Positions 57,030 to 64,000 of a stretch of DNA of 64,000 nt are shown one piece after another. The notes below the pieces were generated by a model. It made no database searches and was not told the DNA's origin. It saw nothing but the letters and a program-made list of their open reading frames with translations. Both the position numbers and the translations under genes were made by a program. Positions within the stretch are counted from its first letter, which is position 1, and the number at the start of each line of letters is the position of its first letter. Source of the stretch: Bradyrhizobium sp. CB82 (GTDB taxonomy: Bacteria; Pseudomonadota; Alphaproteobacteria; Rhizobiales; Xanthobacteraceae); contig NZ_CP121650.1 in the NCBI RefSeq assembly GCF_029714405.1, positions 8,003,001 to 8,067,000 of the forward strand. Direction: 5' to 3'.

Positions 57030-58256
57030 ATGAAAGTTGCTGTTCTAGGCGCCGGAGTCGTGGGTTGCGCAACGGCCTACATGCTTGCGACGAAGGGACA
57101 CGAGGTCACGGTCGTTGATCGTCGCGACAGGCCAGGAATGGAAACAAGTTTCGCAAATGGAGGATTGATGACGCCGAGCGACGCTAGCCCGTGGAATTCG
57201 CCAGGAACGGTAAGGCAGCTCGGCAAGATGCTCTTCGACCACAATCCGACTTTAAAGATTAACCCAAGCGCCATACCGTCAATGGTTAGTTGGGGCCTCA
57301 GGTTCCTGGCGAACTCGACTTACGAGCGGCACAAGGCGAACATGATTTCCAACATCAGGATCGCGAGATTGAGCTTGGAGGCCTTGCGCAGTATCCGCCA
57401 AACCGCGCATCTCAACTACGATCAAACGACGCGTGGCACAATGCGGGTCTTTCCTCATGGCGGGCGGATGCCTGAGTTCGTACAAATGTGCCGCGAGATG
57501 CAGGAATGGGGGGTCCAGTTTGAGGTGCTCGATCAGAACCAGATTCTTGAGAAGGAGCCCTGCCTCGGTGCTGTTATTGACCGCTACGTCGGCGCGGTAT
57601 TCTTTCCGGATGATGAAAGTGGCGACGCCCACAAGTTCACAAATGAGATCGCGAAACTGGCAACTGAACTAGGCGTTCAGTTCCAGCTGAACACCAATAT
57701 TTTGGAGATAGTCAAGGGATCTTCTTGGCGAATCTCGCATCTGTCGACATCACGAGGCGATGTATCTGCAGATGTGTACGTTCTTTCGCTCGGCAGTTAT
57801 AGCCCAATATTGGCTCGCCCATTGGGCATCTCGTTGCCGATCATTCCCGTTAAAGGGTATTCCGTCACTGTGGCCCTAAACGGGTGGAAGGGAGGGCCAA
57901 CACGCCCCGTTATGGATGATGGATACCATGCGATGATGGTGCCCATGGGCGATCGACTGCGCATGGGCGGTCGAGCCGAATTCGCTGGATACGACACACG
58001 TCTTGACGAAAAGGAAGGACGGCGCGTTCTGGACGACATTATGAAGATCCTACCGTCCCTGATGTCTCACATCGACTCAAATGCTGTGCTAAATTGGTCT
58101 GGCTTGCGCGCGATGACGCCTGGTGGGCCCCCTCTGATCGGACCAACGTCCTATGCAAACCTTTTGCTGAACACCGGCCACGGTCCACTTGGATGGACGA
58201 TGGCATGCGGGTCTGCAAAGCTGATTTCCGACCTGATTACGCAAGGAAAAGTTTGA
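57030..58256 (+). CDS. FAD-dependent D-amino-acid dehydrogenase-like oxidase (DadA type)
   Basis: The 408-residue protein starts MKVAVLGAGVVGCATAYML, the FAD-binding GxGxxG, then VVDRRDRPGMETSFANGG as in DadA (ExxxxTSxANAG). The DAO-fold end reads WSGLRAMTPGGPPLIGP and LLNTGHGPLGWTMACGSAKLISDLI. DadA-type enzymes deaminate D-amino acids to oxo acids and pass electrons to the respiratory chain. With the aminomutase upstream it may act in one amino-acid pathway. The long frame starting at 56838 is not needed; the DadA similarity starts at 57030. Confidence 0.85.
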   Translation: MKVAVLGAGVVGCATAYMLATKGHEVTVVDRRDRPGMETSFANGGLMTPSDASPWNSPGTVRQLGKMLFDHNPTLKINPSAIPSMVSWGLRFLANSTYERHKANMISNIRIARLSLEALRSIRQTAHLNYDQTTRGTMRVFPHGGRMPEFVQMCREMQEWGVQFEVLDQNQILEKEPCLGAVIDRYVGAVFFPDDESGDAHKFTNEIAKLATELGVQFQLNTNILEIVKGSSWRISHLSTSRGDVSADVYVLSLGSYSPILARPLGISLPIIPVKGYSVTVALNGWKGGPTRPVMDDGYHAMMVPMGDRLRMGGRAEFAGYDTRLDEKEGRRVLDDIMKILPSLMSHIDSNAVLNWSGLRAMTPGGPPLIGPTSYANLLLNTGHGPLGWTMACGSAKLISDLITQGKV

Positions 58257-58329
58257 GTAGCGATCCAATCTCGTCCGCTAGGAACTGATCTGTAGGCTGA
58301 CGGGACGCTGATGACTGCAATGAGTGCGG

Positions 58330-58525
58330 TCAGGATACGAGACCAAAAATCTCAGGAGTTAGGCAAGGATGGGGCGTTAAATTCTGGCCGACGGGCGGAC
58401 TAGGAAGCAGTTGCCGTTGCCGCCCGCGCGGTCCTTGAGATAACAACGGCCGCGGTGACTTTCGGCGTTTGAGTTGTCCGATGATGCGCTCGATGGTGGA
58501 GCGACGGCGCAGTTCGCGCCCTTAA
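58330..58525 (-). pseudogene. IS5-family transposase C-terminal remnant
   Basis: On the minus strand, RRRSTIERIIGQLKRR and then, in another frame, HRGRCYLKDRAGGNGNCFL match the end of IS5-type transposases (RRRSxIEPxIGHxK...GRxYLKGRxGDxxNxxLAA). It contains the Glu of the DDE triad. Frameshifts and lack of the rest make it a scrap; it overlaps nothing and abuts the 3' end of the reverse transcriptase gene. Confidence 0.6.
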
Positions 58526-58548
58526 CTTCCGTTCGGTAAGTTAGTGAT

Positions 58549-59769
58549 CTATTCGATCTCACGAATGGCCTGGTCTGCCATCCGTTCAAATTTCATGGCC
58601 TGTCGAACAATTTGCTTGGAGCCAAAAGCATCGGCCGCGCGCCGCGCATACTTGGAGAAGTTGCGGGCTCCGACCGGAGTAAAGCGCTTGCGCAGCCTCT
58701 TGGTGAAAATCTTGTTCGCGCGACCTTCCGCGATCGCCCGTTCGCCAATCCTCGTCGTTGTTGCGATGGCGCGTTTGGCTTTGCGCCACTACCGTGCCAT
58801 TGACGAAGGCCGGATCGAAGCCCCATCCTTCGACATGTTGAATCCTAGATACTGAAAGCTCTTGTCGCTCCCGGCCCCAAACTCGGCCCGTTCGGTCTTC
58901 TCGTCCTTGATCTCAAGCTTGTGGTCAGCAATGACCGCTTTCAGCGCTTTCGTAATCTCCGCTTCCTCATGGACCGGACAAATCACGAGAATGTCGTCCG
59001 AGTACCGCTGATACAGGCCACCGATCTTGGCGCAGGCACTTGCCATCGCGGCATCCACATCCATCATGTAGAGATTCGAAAAAGCGCTACTGATTGGCGT
59101 TCCTTGCGGAATACCAAACCTGTCCGGATTGGTGAGGATCGCGACGCCCGCTTTGCGAAGCTCCGCGATTGTCGTAATCGGCTTGCGACCGCCTGCCTTT
59201 ATCCTCGCGGAGAATACCGGGTGCGCTTCCAGCGCCTTCCGCTCAACTTTGCTGAACTTCGTGACGTGCCGAAAAACAGCGTACCAATCAGCCGAAAGTT
59301 CCTTGACGCTTAGCAGACGCTTTAGCCGATCTTTCAGGATGCCATGGTCAAGATTGTCAAAGAATCGGGTAATGTCAAAGCACAGCACGACACAAGGCCG
59401 ACGATCTTGGACAAAACGGTAAGCCTTCGCCGAAAAATCGTAGTTGGCCTGCCCAAGCTTGCGATAGGCGATAACGTGGTCGTCTAGTTTCGTTTGCTCG
59501 TAGTGCCGATCAAGCAGCTCGCCGGCTTCATAGGCGTATTTGGTAAGGATGCAGGCGTCGCGGTGCGACGCGAACATAATGTCACGCTCCTTGAAGACCG
59601 TCTTCCCATCCTTCGGCCTGTAACGTTTGACGCGCTTGACGTAGTGGATCAGTGGAAGCCAGGAATGCTTAGCGACGAACGCGGGACTGCACGCTGAAGA
59701 CACAAAAGAAAGACCAACTGGCGCGTCAAAGTGGCGATAACCCCGCCTCTTGAACCATTCGTGCCCCAA
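58549..59769 (-). CDS. Reverse transcriptase, probably defence-associated (DRT2-like), with in-frame amber
   Basis: Read from TTG at 59769, the protein has WFKRRGYRHFDAPVG at the start, RT motif A (CFDITRFFDNLDH, about 130-142), motif B (GIPQGTPISSAFSN, about 219-232), the catalytic YSDD (256-259), and QYLGFNMSKDG. A TAG at 58789-58791 follows SSMAR (codon 327). The same frame then continues for 79 codons (WRKAKRAIATT... to IREIE) to a TAG at 58549, giving 406 residues with read-through, a normal length for this class. No maturase or endonuclease domain is seen, so it is not a group II intron RT. The N-terminal HFD block and the structured leader recall DRT2-type RTs; that match is from memory. 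The start is uncertain, since the longer frame from 59850 runs through the leader structure. Confidence 0.8.
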
Positions 59770-59920
59770 GCATTCCCCCAATCTCGCAGTGATTGGGAGG
59801 CTGGCTCGAACCCTGAACCTCGGCTTGCGCCGAACGCCTCCCAATCGCACGCATCCATCCGTCGGCTTCTTTCCCGTTGTCTAAAACGGCCTTTCCCCCA
59901 ACGCGGGTTTCAAAAACGCG
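59770..59920 (-). ncRNA. Structured leader RNA upstream of reverse transcriptase
   Basis: On the RT strand an 11-bp stem is formed by 59836-59846 with 59791-59801 (GATTGGGAGGC and GCCTCCCAATC, perfect). Inside it a 5-bp hairpin is closed by a GCAA tetraloop (59820-59833). A second hairpin, CCGTT-TTAGAC-AACGG, lies upstream at 59874-59889. TATACT at 59925-59930 could be a -10 box. The outer stem ends about 20 bases before the likely TTG start. Structured RNAs directly upstream of the RT gene serve as template in retrons and DRT2/DRT9-type systems; that role here is inferred. Boundaries are approximate. Confidence 0.6.
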
Positions 59921-59930
59921 ATGCAGTATA

Positions 59931-60449
59931 GTCTAATCGTCAAGGTGCGAACCATGTTCACAGTCTCGTGGCGCGACTTCGCTGGACCGACGATTTCAAT
60001 CGTCGCGGCCTGCGCGGCAGTCATGCTAGCAGTTGACATTCCAAACGACCGTGCCAACTGGCCAATTCCAGAGGCGGCTTAGGACATGGGAGCACCAATG
60101 TTTGTCCGCAAGGGTGCTTGAAATCTTTTCCCTAATTGACTTATGTCTCGTCGCGTGTCTGCGCGAATCGAGTCGATTGATTCGTGATGAGTTGGTCCTA
60201 CGCCGGCTCGGGCTCTTCGATGATCGCCGTTTGGCCGAACTTCGTGGCCAGAATAGCGCCATGGCTTGCCACCATAGGTCTTGGCGTGATTGTTGGCATG
60301 CCCCACCCATGTCTGGAAGGCCTTCGCCTTGGCCCTCACCGTCTCAGTCACGTCGTGCCTTCATTTCACAGTGAGCTTTTCGGCCTTCGTCTCCACCACA
60401 ACTCGGCCTCGTAACGCTAGCCGCGCCGAAACACTCAAGCGGCGACCTG
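59931..60449. other. Intergenic region with a helicase/restriction-like scrap
   Basis: On the minus strand near 60245-60350, RAKAKAFQTWVGHANNHAKTYGGKPWRY resembles the end of type III restriction / DEAD-box proteins (HAxxxGGKPWRYLLIPH), but the frame is lost at once. Nothing else is supported. Confidence 0.35.
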
Positions 60450-60661
60450 ACTTCCCCGAGGAGGGTCTCGGCAGGTTCGGCTACTCAGTTGCCAAGGTCA
60501 ACCTAGCCGCAGTGCCTTTCGTTGGCGACGTCCTTCAAGAAGCTCTTGAACGCGCCGTCGGAGAACCGCTGATGAAGCGGCAGGAGGAATGGTTTAAGGA
60601 GATCGGCAAGGGTCTTCAGGACCTTCGGACCGTCTGGACGGCTTCGATCCAAAAGCGTTAG
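60450..60661 (+). pseudogene. Fragment of a hypothetical protein
   Basis: From about 60450 a frame reads LGRFGYSVAKVNLAAVPFVGDVLQEAL then EPLMKRQEEWFKEIGKGLQDL and a stop. The pattern (AKxxLxxxPxVGxxxxEL...PLxKRxxEW) is seen at the N-terminus of larger bacterial hypothetical proteins of about 270 residues. There is no start codon near the beginning of similarity and the C-terminal two thirds are missing. Confidence 0.4.
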
Positions 60662-61012
60662 GACGCTAAGCCATCGTCGGCGCAGAGGTGGCCCACGCGA
60701 GATCGGCTGCCGCAGCCTGACGCCGTGCCGTCTTGCGAGAGGTTGAGTCCTTTTGTCGCATGCAAGAGCTCGGCATCCGTCGGAAGGACGGTAGCCTTTG
60801 GTTACATCGTGGTATCAACCGTGACAGGATGGACGACTCGGCTATCCAGCCTTGTTCTCGGTCAAAATGGTAGAGCTTTGCTCTTGGACACCCAAATGCG
60901 GCGTTCAAGGCAACTTTGGCGACGGCCGGAATTCGGCGACTATCGCCACGCAGCTATAGATAGCTGGATGACTTGACCTGCCCGTAACCAGTCCTACCGA
61001 GTTGACGTTGGA
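60662..61012. other. Intergenic region, nothing recognised
   Basis: Short frames on both strands carry no recognisable domain, and no inverted repeat or RNA gene was seen. Confidence 0.4.
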
Positions 61013-61849
61013 TTACAAAGACTGATACGTCGAATGCAGCCTATGCTGGGAAACGACCTTGGACATCTGACGTGCGATCTCAATTGTGATCGGGCTGAGT
61101 TTAGCTTCCACTCTCTTACGCGTCCAATTGGCAGTCGAAGCTGCGATGTTAACGGCAGCTACAACTTCGTTGTCGTAGCCAAACACCGGCGCGGCCGTCG
61201 AGATGTCGCCAGGCATCGCCTCCTGATCGGTTATCGCGAAGCCCTTTTGGCGCACTATCTCCAATTGCTTGAGAATTTTTTGCCGATTGGCGGGGATCGC
61301 GCGCAGAATTTTGTTGGTTGAGGCGGGCTCAAGGTTCGCCAGGATCGCGCGCCCTGGGGCCGTGGCGAACGCAGGAAGGCGCGTTCCGATCGGTACGTAG
61401 GAGCTCATCACGCTTCTGCCGGGAACACGAGAGATAAATATAATGTCGGAACCATCGAGCTCTGTCAGATTGACCGTCTCCTGCGATCGTCTGTTGGCCT
61501 CGAGCAGGTACGGGAAAGTTGCTTCGACTATAGGATTGCTGCGTACGTAGGCATTTCCAATATCCAAAGCCCTCGCTGACAGCCAATATTGCCGCGTCGT
61601 TTCGCTCTGGATTAGGTATCTGAGCGCCCGCAACGTGTAGAGAACCCTCTGGGTTGCACTCTTGTTCAACCCAGATGCTTCCGAGACTTCCGCGAGTGTC
61701 ATCGGCCGAGGATTGGCACAGAAGGTAGCGAGGATCAGTAGCCCCTTCTCGAGGGTTCCGAGATAAAGCCGTTCGTCAATGTCGGCCTTCGCGAATGAAC
61801 CAGGCGGGTTGAGCCCAGTCCTGCTCTTGTTCTTCACGTTGAGCATCAT
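61013..61849 (-). CDS. IclR-family transcriptional regulator
   Basis: The protein is about 278 residues. The N-terminal winged helix-turn-helix reads EKGLLILATFCANPRPMTLAEVSEASGLNKSATQRVLYTL, then RALDIGNAYVRSN and the IclR effector domain (SYVPIGTRLPAFATAPGRAILANL, GDISTAAPVFGYDNEVVAAVNIA). IclR proteins bind small metabolites and usually control a neighbouring catabolic gene and themselves. It is divergent from the aldo/keto reductase gene. ATG 61849 or 61846 is likely; AAGG lies upstream of the former. A palindrome lies 16 bases further up. Confidence 0.9.
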   Translation of the reverse strand: MMLNVKNKSRTGLNPPGSFAKADIDERLYLGTLEKGLLILATFCANPRPMTLAEVSEASGLNKSATQRVLYTLRALRYLIQSETTRQYWLSARALDIGNAYVRSNPIVEATFPYLLEANRRSQETVNLTELDGSDIIFISRVPGRSVMSSYVPIGTRLPAFATAPGRAILANLEPASTNKILRAIPANRQKILKQLEIVRQKGFAITDQEAMPGDISTAAPVFGYDNEVVAAVNIAASTANWTRKRVEAKLSPITIEIARQMSKVVSQHRLHSTYQSL

Positions 61850-61864
61850 CACTATCAAACCTTA

Positions 61865-61880
61865 CAGGATTGCGATCCTG
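61865..61880. promoter_or_regulatory. Palindrome upstream of iclR-type gene
   Basis: CAGGAT (61865-61870) and ATCCTG (61875-61880) flank four bases (TGCG). Its place just before the regulator start fits an autoregulatory operator. Confidence 0.5.
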
Positions 61881-62420
61881 CACATTGCTTTCAATGCGAA
61901 TGTAAAGTCCAATACCCCGATACAAGCAGATTCTGCGCCAGGGGTCCCATCCTCCGACTGGCTCGAGAGAGGTTGAAAGGATTTGGGATTGAACGGACTT
62001 GCTCCTAGATAAGCCCTCCATGCCAGCGCACGATCGAGGATATGACGGTCTACAGCTTGTCTCCTACGATGTTGACAGGAGAAGCGATTGGTCGGCCGTT
62101 GGGCTGCGAATACGCACGTCTGACGCGCCGATGCTTGACGACGCCCATCGCTCCATTATCGAGCCCCCTTCCGCCCACGCGGCATCGATGATTGCTGGCA
62201 TCGTCTAGGAAGGACAACCCGATTACTGACGCCCGTCAACTACCGAAACTAGTAGGTGGCTCGGATGGCGGACGTATGCCAATGAGTTCCGGTTAATAGA
62301 GAAGTAAGTTAGCTGTCCCTGTTTCGGACATGAACAATCGAGCGCGATGCGCAGCTGCCAATCACAGGCGGCCACGTTCGCGTTGATGCGACGCTCAAAT
62401 ATCCAATCGAGAGAGCGACG
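61881..62420. other. Intergenic region between divergent iclR and aldo/keto reductase genes
   Basis: No gene is supported. A dyad, TGTCC (62314-62318) and GGACA (62326-62330) with a seven-base spacer, lies about 90 bases before the reductase start and could be a regulator site. Confidence 0.4.
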
Positions 62421-63227
62421 ATGTATGTTGTCAATGCGAACGGCGCTTGTATTCCCGGCATCGGGATTGGCACTTGGAAGCTGCAGGGGCGCAGCTGCGC
62501 GCGCATTGTCGAGCAAGCACTCGAAATCGGGTATCGCCATATCGACACCGCCCAGTCCTATGAGAACGAGTCCGAAGTCGGCGAAGCCCTGCATGCTTCC
62601 GGCGTAAAGCGCGAAGAGGTGTTCCTGACTACCAAGGTCAACAGCATCTATTTCGCACCGGGCGATTTGGAACGCTCGGCCGAAGAGAGCTTAGTGCGAC
62701 TGCGGCAACCCTACGTGGATCTGTTGCTATTGCATCGCCCCAACCCTTCCATCCCGCTCGCGGAGACGCTTGGTGCGCTCGCCCATGCCAAGCGGCGCGG
62801 ACTGACCCGGCATATCGGGATATCCAATTTTAATGTCGGCTTGGTCGAAGAGGCGGTCAAAATTTGTCCCGAGCCGCTAGTCTGCAATCAGGTGGAATAT
62901 CACCCTTATCTCGATCAGCCGAAGTTGAAGGCTGCCTGCAACCGAGCAGGCCTCGCGGTCGTGGCCTACAGCCCAATTGCCATGGGCAAGATCAATAGTG
63001 ACGAAACGTTACTGCAGATCGGGCGCTTGTATCGCAAGACTCCCGCTCAGATCGCCCTGCGCTGGTTAGTGCAACAGGGCGCCGTTGTGATCCCGCGGAC
63101 CTCCCGTTCCGAACGGCTGTCGGAGAACATCAATATTTTGGATTTCCAGCTCACCGACGCCGAAATGGACCGGATCTATCAACTGGGTAGCCCTGAGGGT
63201 CGCATCCACCGGGGGTCGTTCGTCTGA
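62421..63227 (+). CDS. Aldo/keto reductase (2,5-diketo-D-gluconate reductase-like)
   Basis: The 268-residue protein has the aldo/keto reductase catalytic tetrad Asp42 and Tyr47 (HIDTAQSYENE), Lys72 (LTTKV) and His105 (LLLLHRP), plus HIGISNFNV and QVEYHPYL. VVIPRTSRSERLSENINI is the NADPH-binding block. It reduces a carbonyl with NADPH; the substrate is not determined. Length is slightly short for the family but complete. It is divergent from the IclR gene, a likely regulator. Confidence 0.9.
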   Translation: MYVVNANGACIPGIGIGTWKLQGRSCARIVEQALEIGYRHIDTAQSYENESEVGEALHASGVKREEVFLTTKVNSIYFAPGDLERSAEESLVRLRQPYVDLLLLHRPNPSIPLAETLGALAHAKRRGLTRHIGISNFNVGLVEEAVKICPEPLVCNQVEYHPYLDQPKLKAACNRAGLAVVAYSPIAMGKINSDETLLQIGRLYRKTPAQIALRWLVQQGAVVIPRTSRSERLSENINILDFQLTDAEMDRIYQLGSPEGRIHRGSFV

Positions 63228-63419
63228 AACTGAATTCATCGCGATTAGCCAGCTTCCAATCGGTCCGATGCGGAATCAACGACGGACTGCTATCCGGCAG
63301 AACGATGTAGAGCTAGTGGTTGGTGCGACGCTTGATGGTGCCCGATCACTCCCAACACACGACCTTCGAATGCGCGACGCTTGTGCGTGATCACCACCGA
63401 AACCGAAAATATTATGGCG

Positions 63420-63715
63420 TTAGGCAGTATGTGGCCGCTTCCTTCGACAGCATCGACCGGGACCGTTGCTCAAGCTGTCGTAAACATACTGATCCTAGGT
63501 GTTGCACCATATTGGGCGCTGGTTGAAGGCGCTGGCGATGCGGCACGACGGCGTTCTCGGGCAGTGGAAAGGGGGCATGCCACAAGGAGGGCTATCAGCC
63601 CCCTCTCCGGGCGACCTATTCCTGCACTACGCATTCGATCCCCTCATGCAGCTACGAAGAAACATCCAACGTTGCTTGACGGCCAGCGCTCTGAAAACGA
63701 GGAAAGCCATCTAAC
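63420..63715 (+). pseudogene. Group II intron reverse transcriptase/maturase remnant
   Basis: Reading across frames gives LHHIGRWLKA, DGVLGQWKGGMPQGGLSAP and LFLHYAFDPLMQ, matching RT domain 4 of group II intron ORFs (RWLKAPMQxEDG...KGTPQGGxxSPLLANLFLHYAFDLWM). The YADD motif, maturase domain and intron RNA are missing. It is a different RT class from the gene at 58.5-59.8 kb. Confidence 0.65.
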
Positions 63716-63808
63716 GCGAACGTCGATTGCGAGCATTAGCATGTCAAATAGCGTAGGTGCGACGGCAAACCAAAGATCGCAACGATAGCCGACTGAAGAG
63801 GAGCCGAC

Positions 63809-64000
63809 ATGAACCAAGGCGCAACTGTCGATCAGCAATCAGCGAGAGCAGCCGACCTTGATAACCGATCGAAGGCGATACGTCGGAGAATACTGGAGGT
63901 GCTCGCCGCGAGACAAGTTGCCGGGCATGTCGGTCCGTCATTCTCGATAGTTGAGATTCTTCTTGTGCTGTACGACGAATTTGTCCGACTTCCACAAGAT
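63809..64000 (+). CDS. Transketolase N-terminal subunit-like, 3' end outside window
   Basis: ATG at 63809 follows GAAGAGGAG. The 64 visible residues include LDNRSKAIRRRILEVLAARQVAGHVGPSFSIVEILLVLYDEFVRLPQD (in short pieces: IRRRILEVL, GHVGPSFSIVEIL, LVLYDE), which match the start of thiamine-diphosphate-dependent transketolase N-subunits (GHxGxSLSxxEILxxLY). The frame is open to the window edge. No partner C-subunit is in the window. Confidence 0.75.
   Translation, partial: MNQGATVDQQSARAADLDNRSKAIRRRILEVLAARQVAGHVGPSFSIVEILLVLYDEFVRLPQD

Noticed and set aside
59649..59858. A 69-codon minus-strand frame across the RT leader
   Set aside because: It overlaps the RT start in another frame; I treat the open frame as a property of the leader RNA, not as a separate gene, though a stop-free peptide cannot be excluded.
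1..64000. CRISPR array
   Set aside because: No regularly spaced repeats were seen anywhere; the only repeat array is the terminal repeat set of the IS21 element.

Overview
The window looks like part of a symbiosis island or integrative and conjugative element (ICE) of a rhizobial alphaproteobacterium (Bradyrhizobium/Mesorhizobium type). The reasons are a complete rhizobial Trb-type conjugation operon beside a LuxR/LuxI quorum-sensing pair, GC-rich coding sequence, and many decayed insertion sequences of families common in rhizobial islands (IS66, IS110, IS5, IS630, IS1595, IS21, a group II intron ORF). No tRNA, rRNA, integrase, relaxase or traG coupling-protein gene is visible, so the ends of the element lie outside the window. 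The genus is inferred, not demonstrated.

Layout. 1-1 kb: the start of a saccharopine-dehydrogenase-family gene. 1-4.3 kb: IS graveyard (IS5, IS66 and IS110 remnants). 4.9-6.4 kb: luxR/luxI pair. 6.7-19.5 kb: LysR regulator, then on the minus strand DUF2274 gene, trbI-G-F-L-K-J-E-D-C-B, an MFS transporter and a ribbon-helix-helix (CopG) gene. 20.4-21.8 kb: an unrecognised two-gene module. 22.7-26.6 kb: IS1595 remnant and a small potassium-channel gene cut in two by an intact IS21-family element with a 7-bp target duplication. 27.5-36.8 kb: a tightly packed minus-strand operon of TerB protein, DUF2791 ATPase and Lhr-like helicase (matching the Shango anti-phage system, related to BREX BrxD/BrxHI), followed by a RecB/Cas4-type nuclease fused to an SF1 helicase. 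37.9-38.5 kb: decayed HicAB. 39.2-46.2 kb: operon of patatin-like membrane lipase, c-type cytochrome and RoxA/MauG-like di-haem protein. 47-48.5 kb: an intact RelE/Phd-type pair with an operator-like dyad, then a decayed HigBA pair. 48.7-53.6 kb: 2OG-Fe(II) oxygenase, zinc-ribbon protein and a 532-residue protein of unknown function. 54.7-58.3 kb: a KamA-type radical-SAM aminomutase with an altered substrate pocket, an unknown small protein and a DadA-like oxidase. 58.5-59.9 kb: a reverse transcriptase gene preceded by a strongly structured leader, resembling a defence-associated reverse transcriptase, with an in-frame amber codon. 61-64 kb: IclR regulator, aldo/keto reductase, group II intron remnant, and the start of a transketolase N-subunit gene.

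How the genes fit together. LuxR/LuxI probably controls transfer through the Trb type IV secretion apparatus. The rest is ICE cargo: defence (Shango-like operon, reverse transcriptase, toxin-antitoxin modules) and small metabolic or redox operons. The two strongest candidates for a second look are the four-gene TerB/ATPase/helicase/nuclease-helicase operon and the reverse transcriptase with its structured leader RNA. All family assignments were made by reading motifs; no database search was possible.
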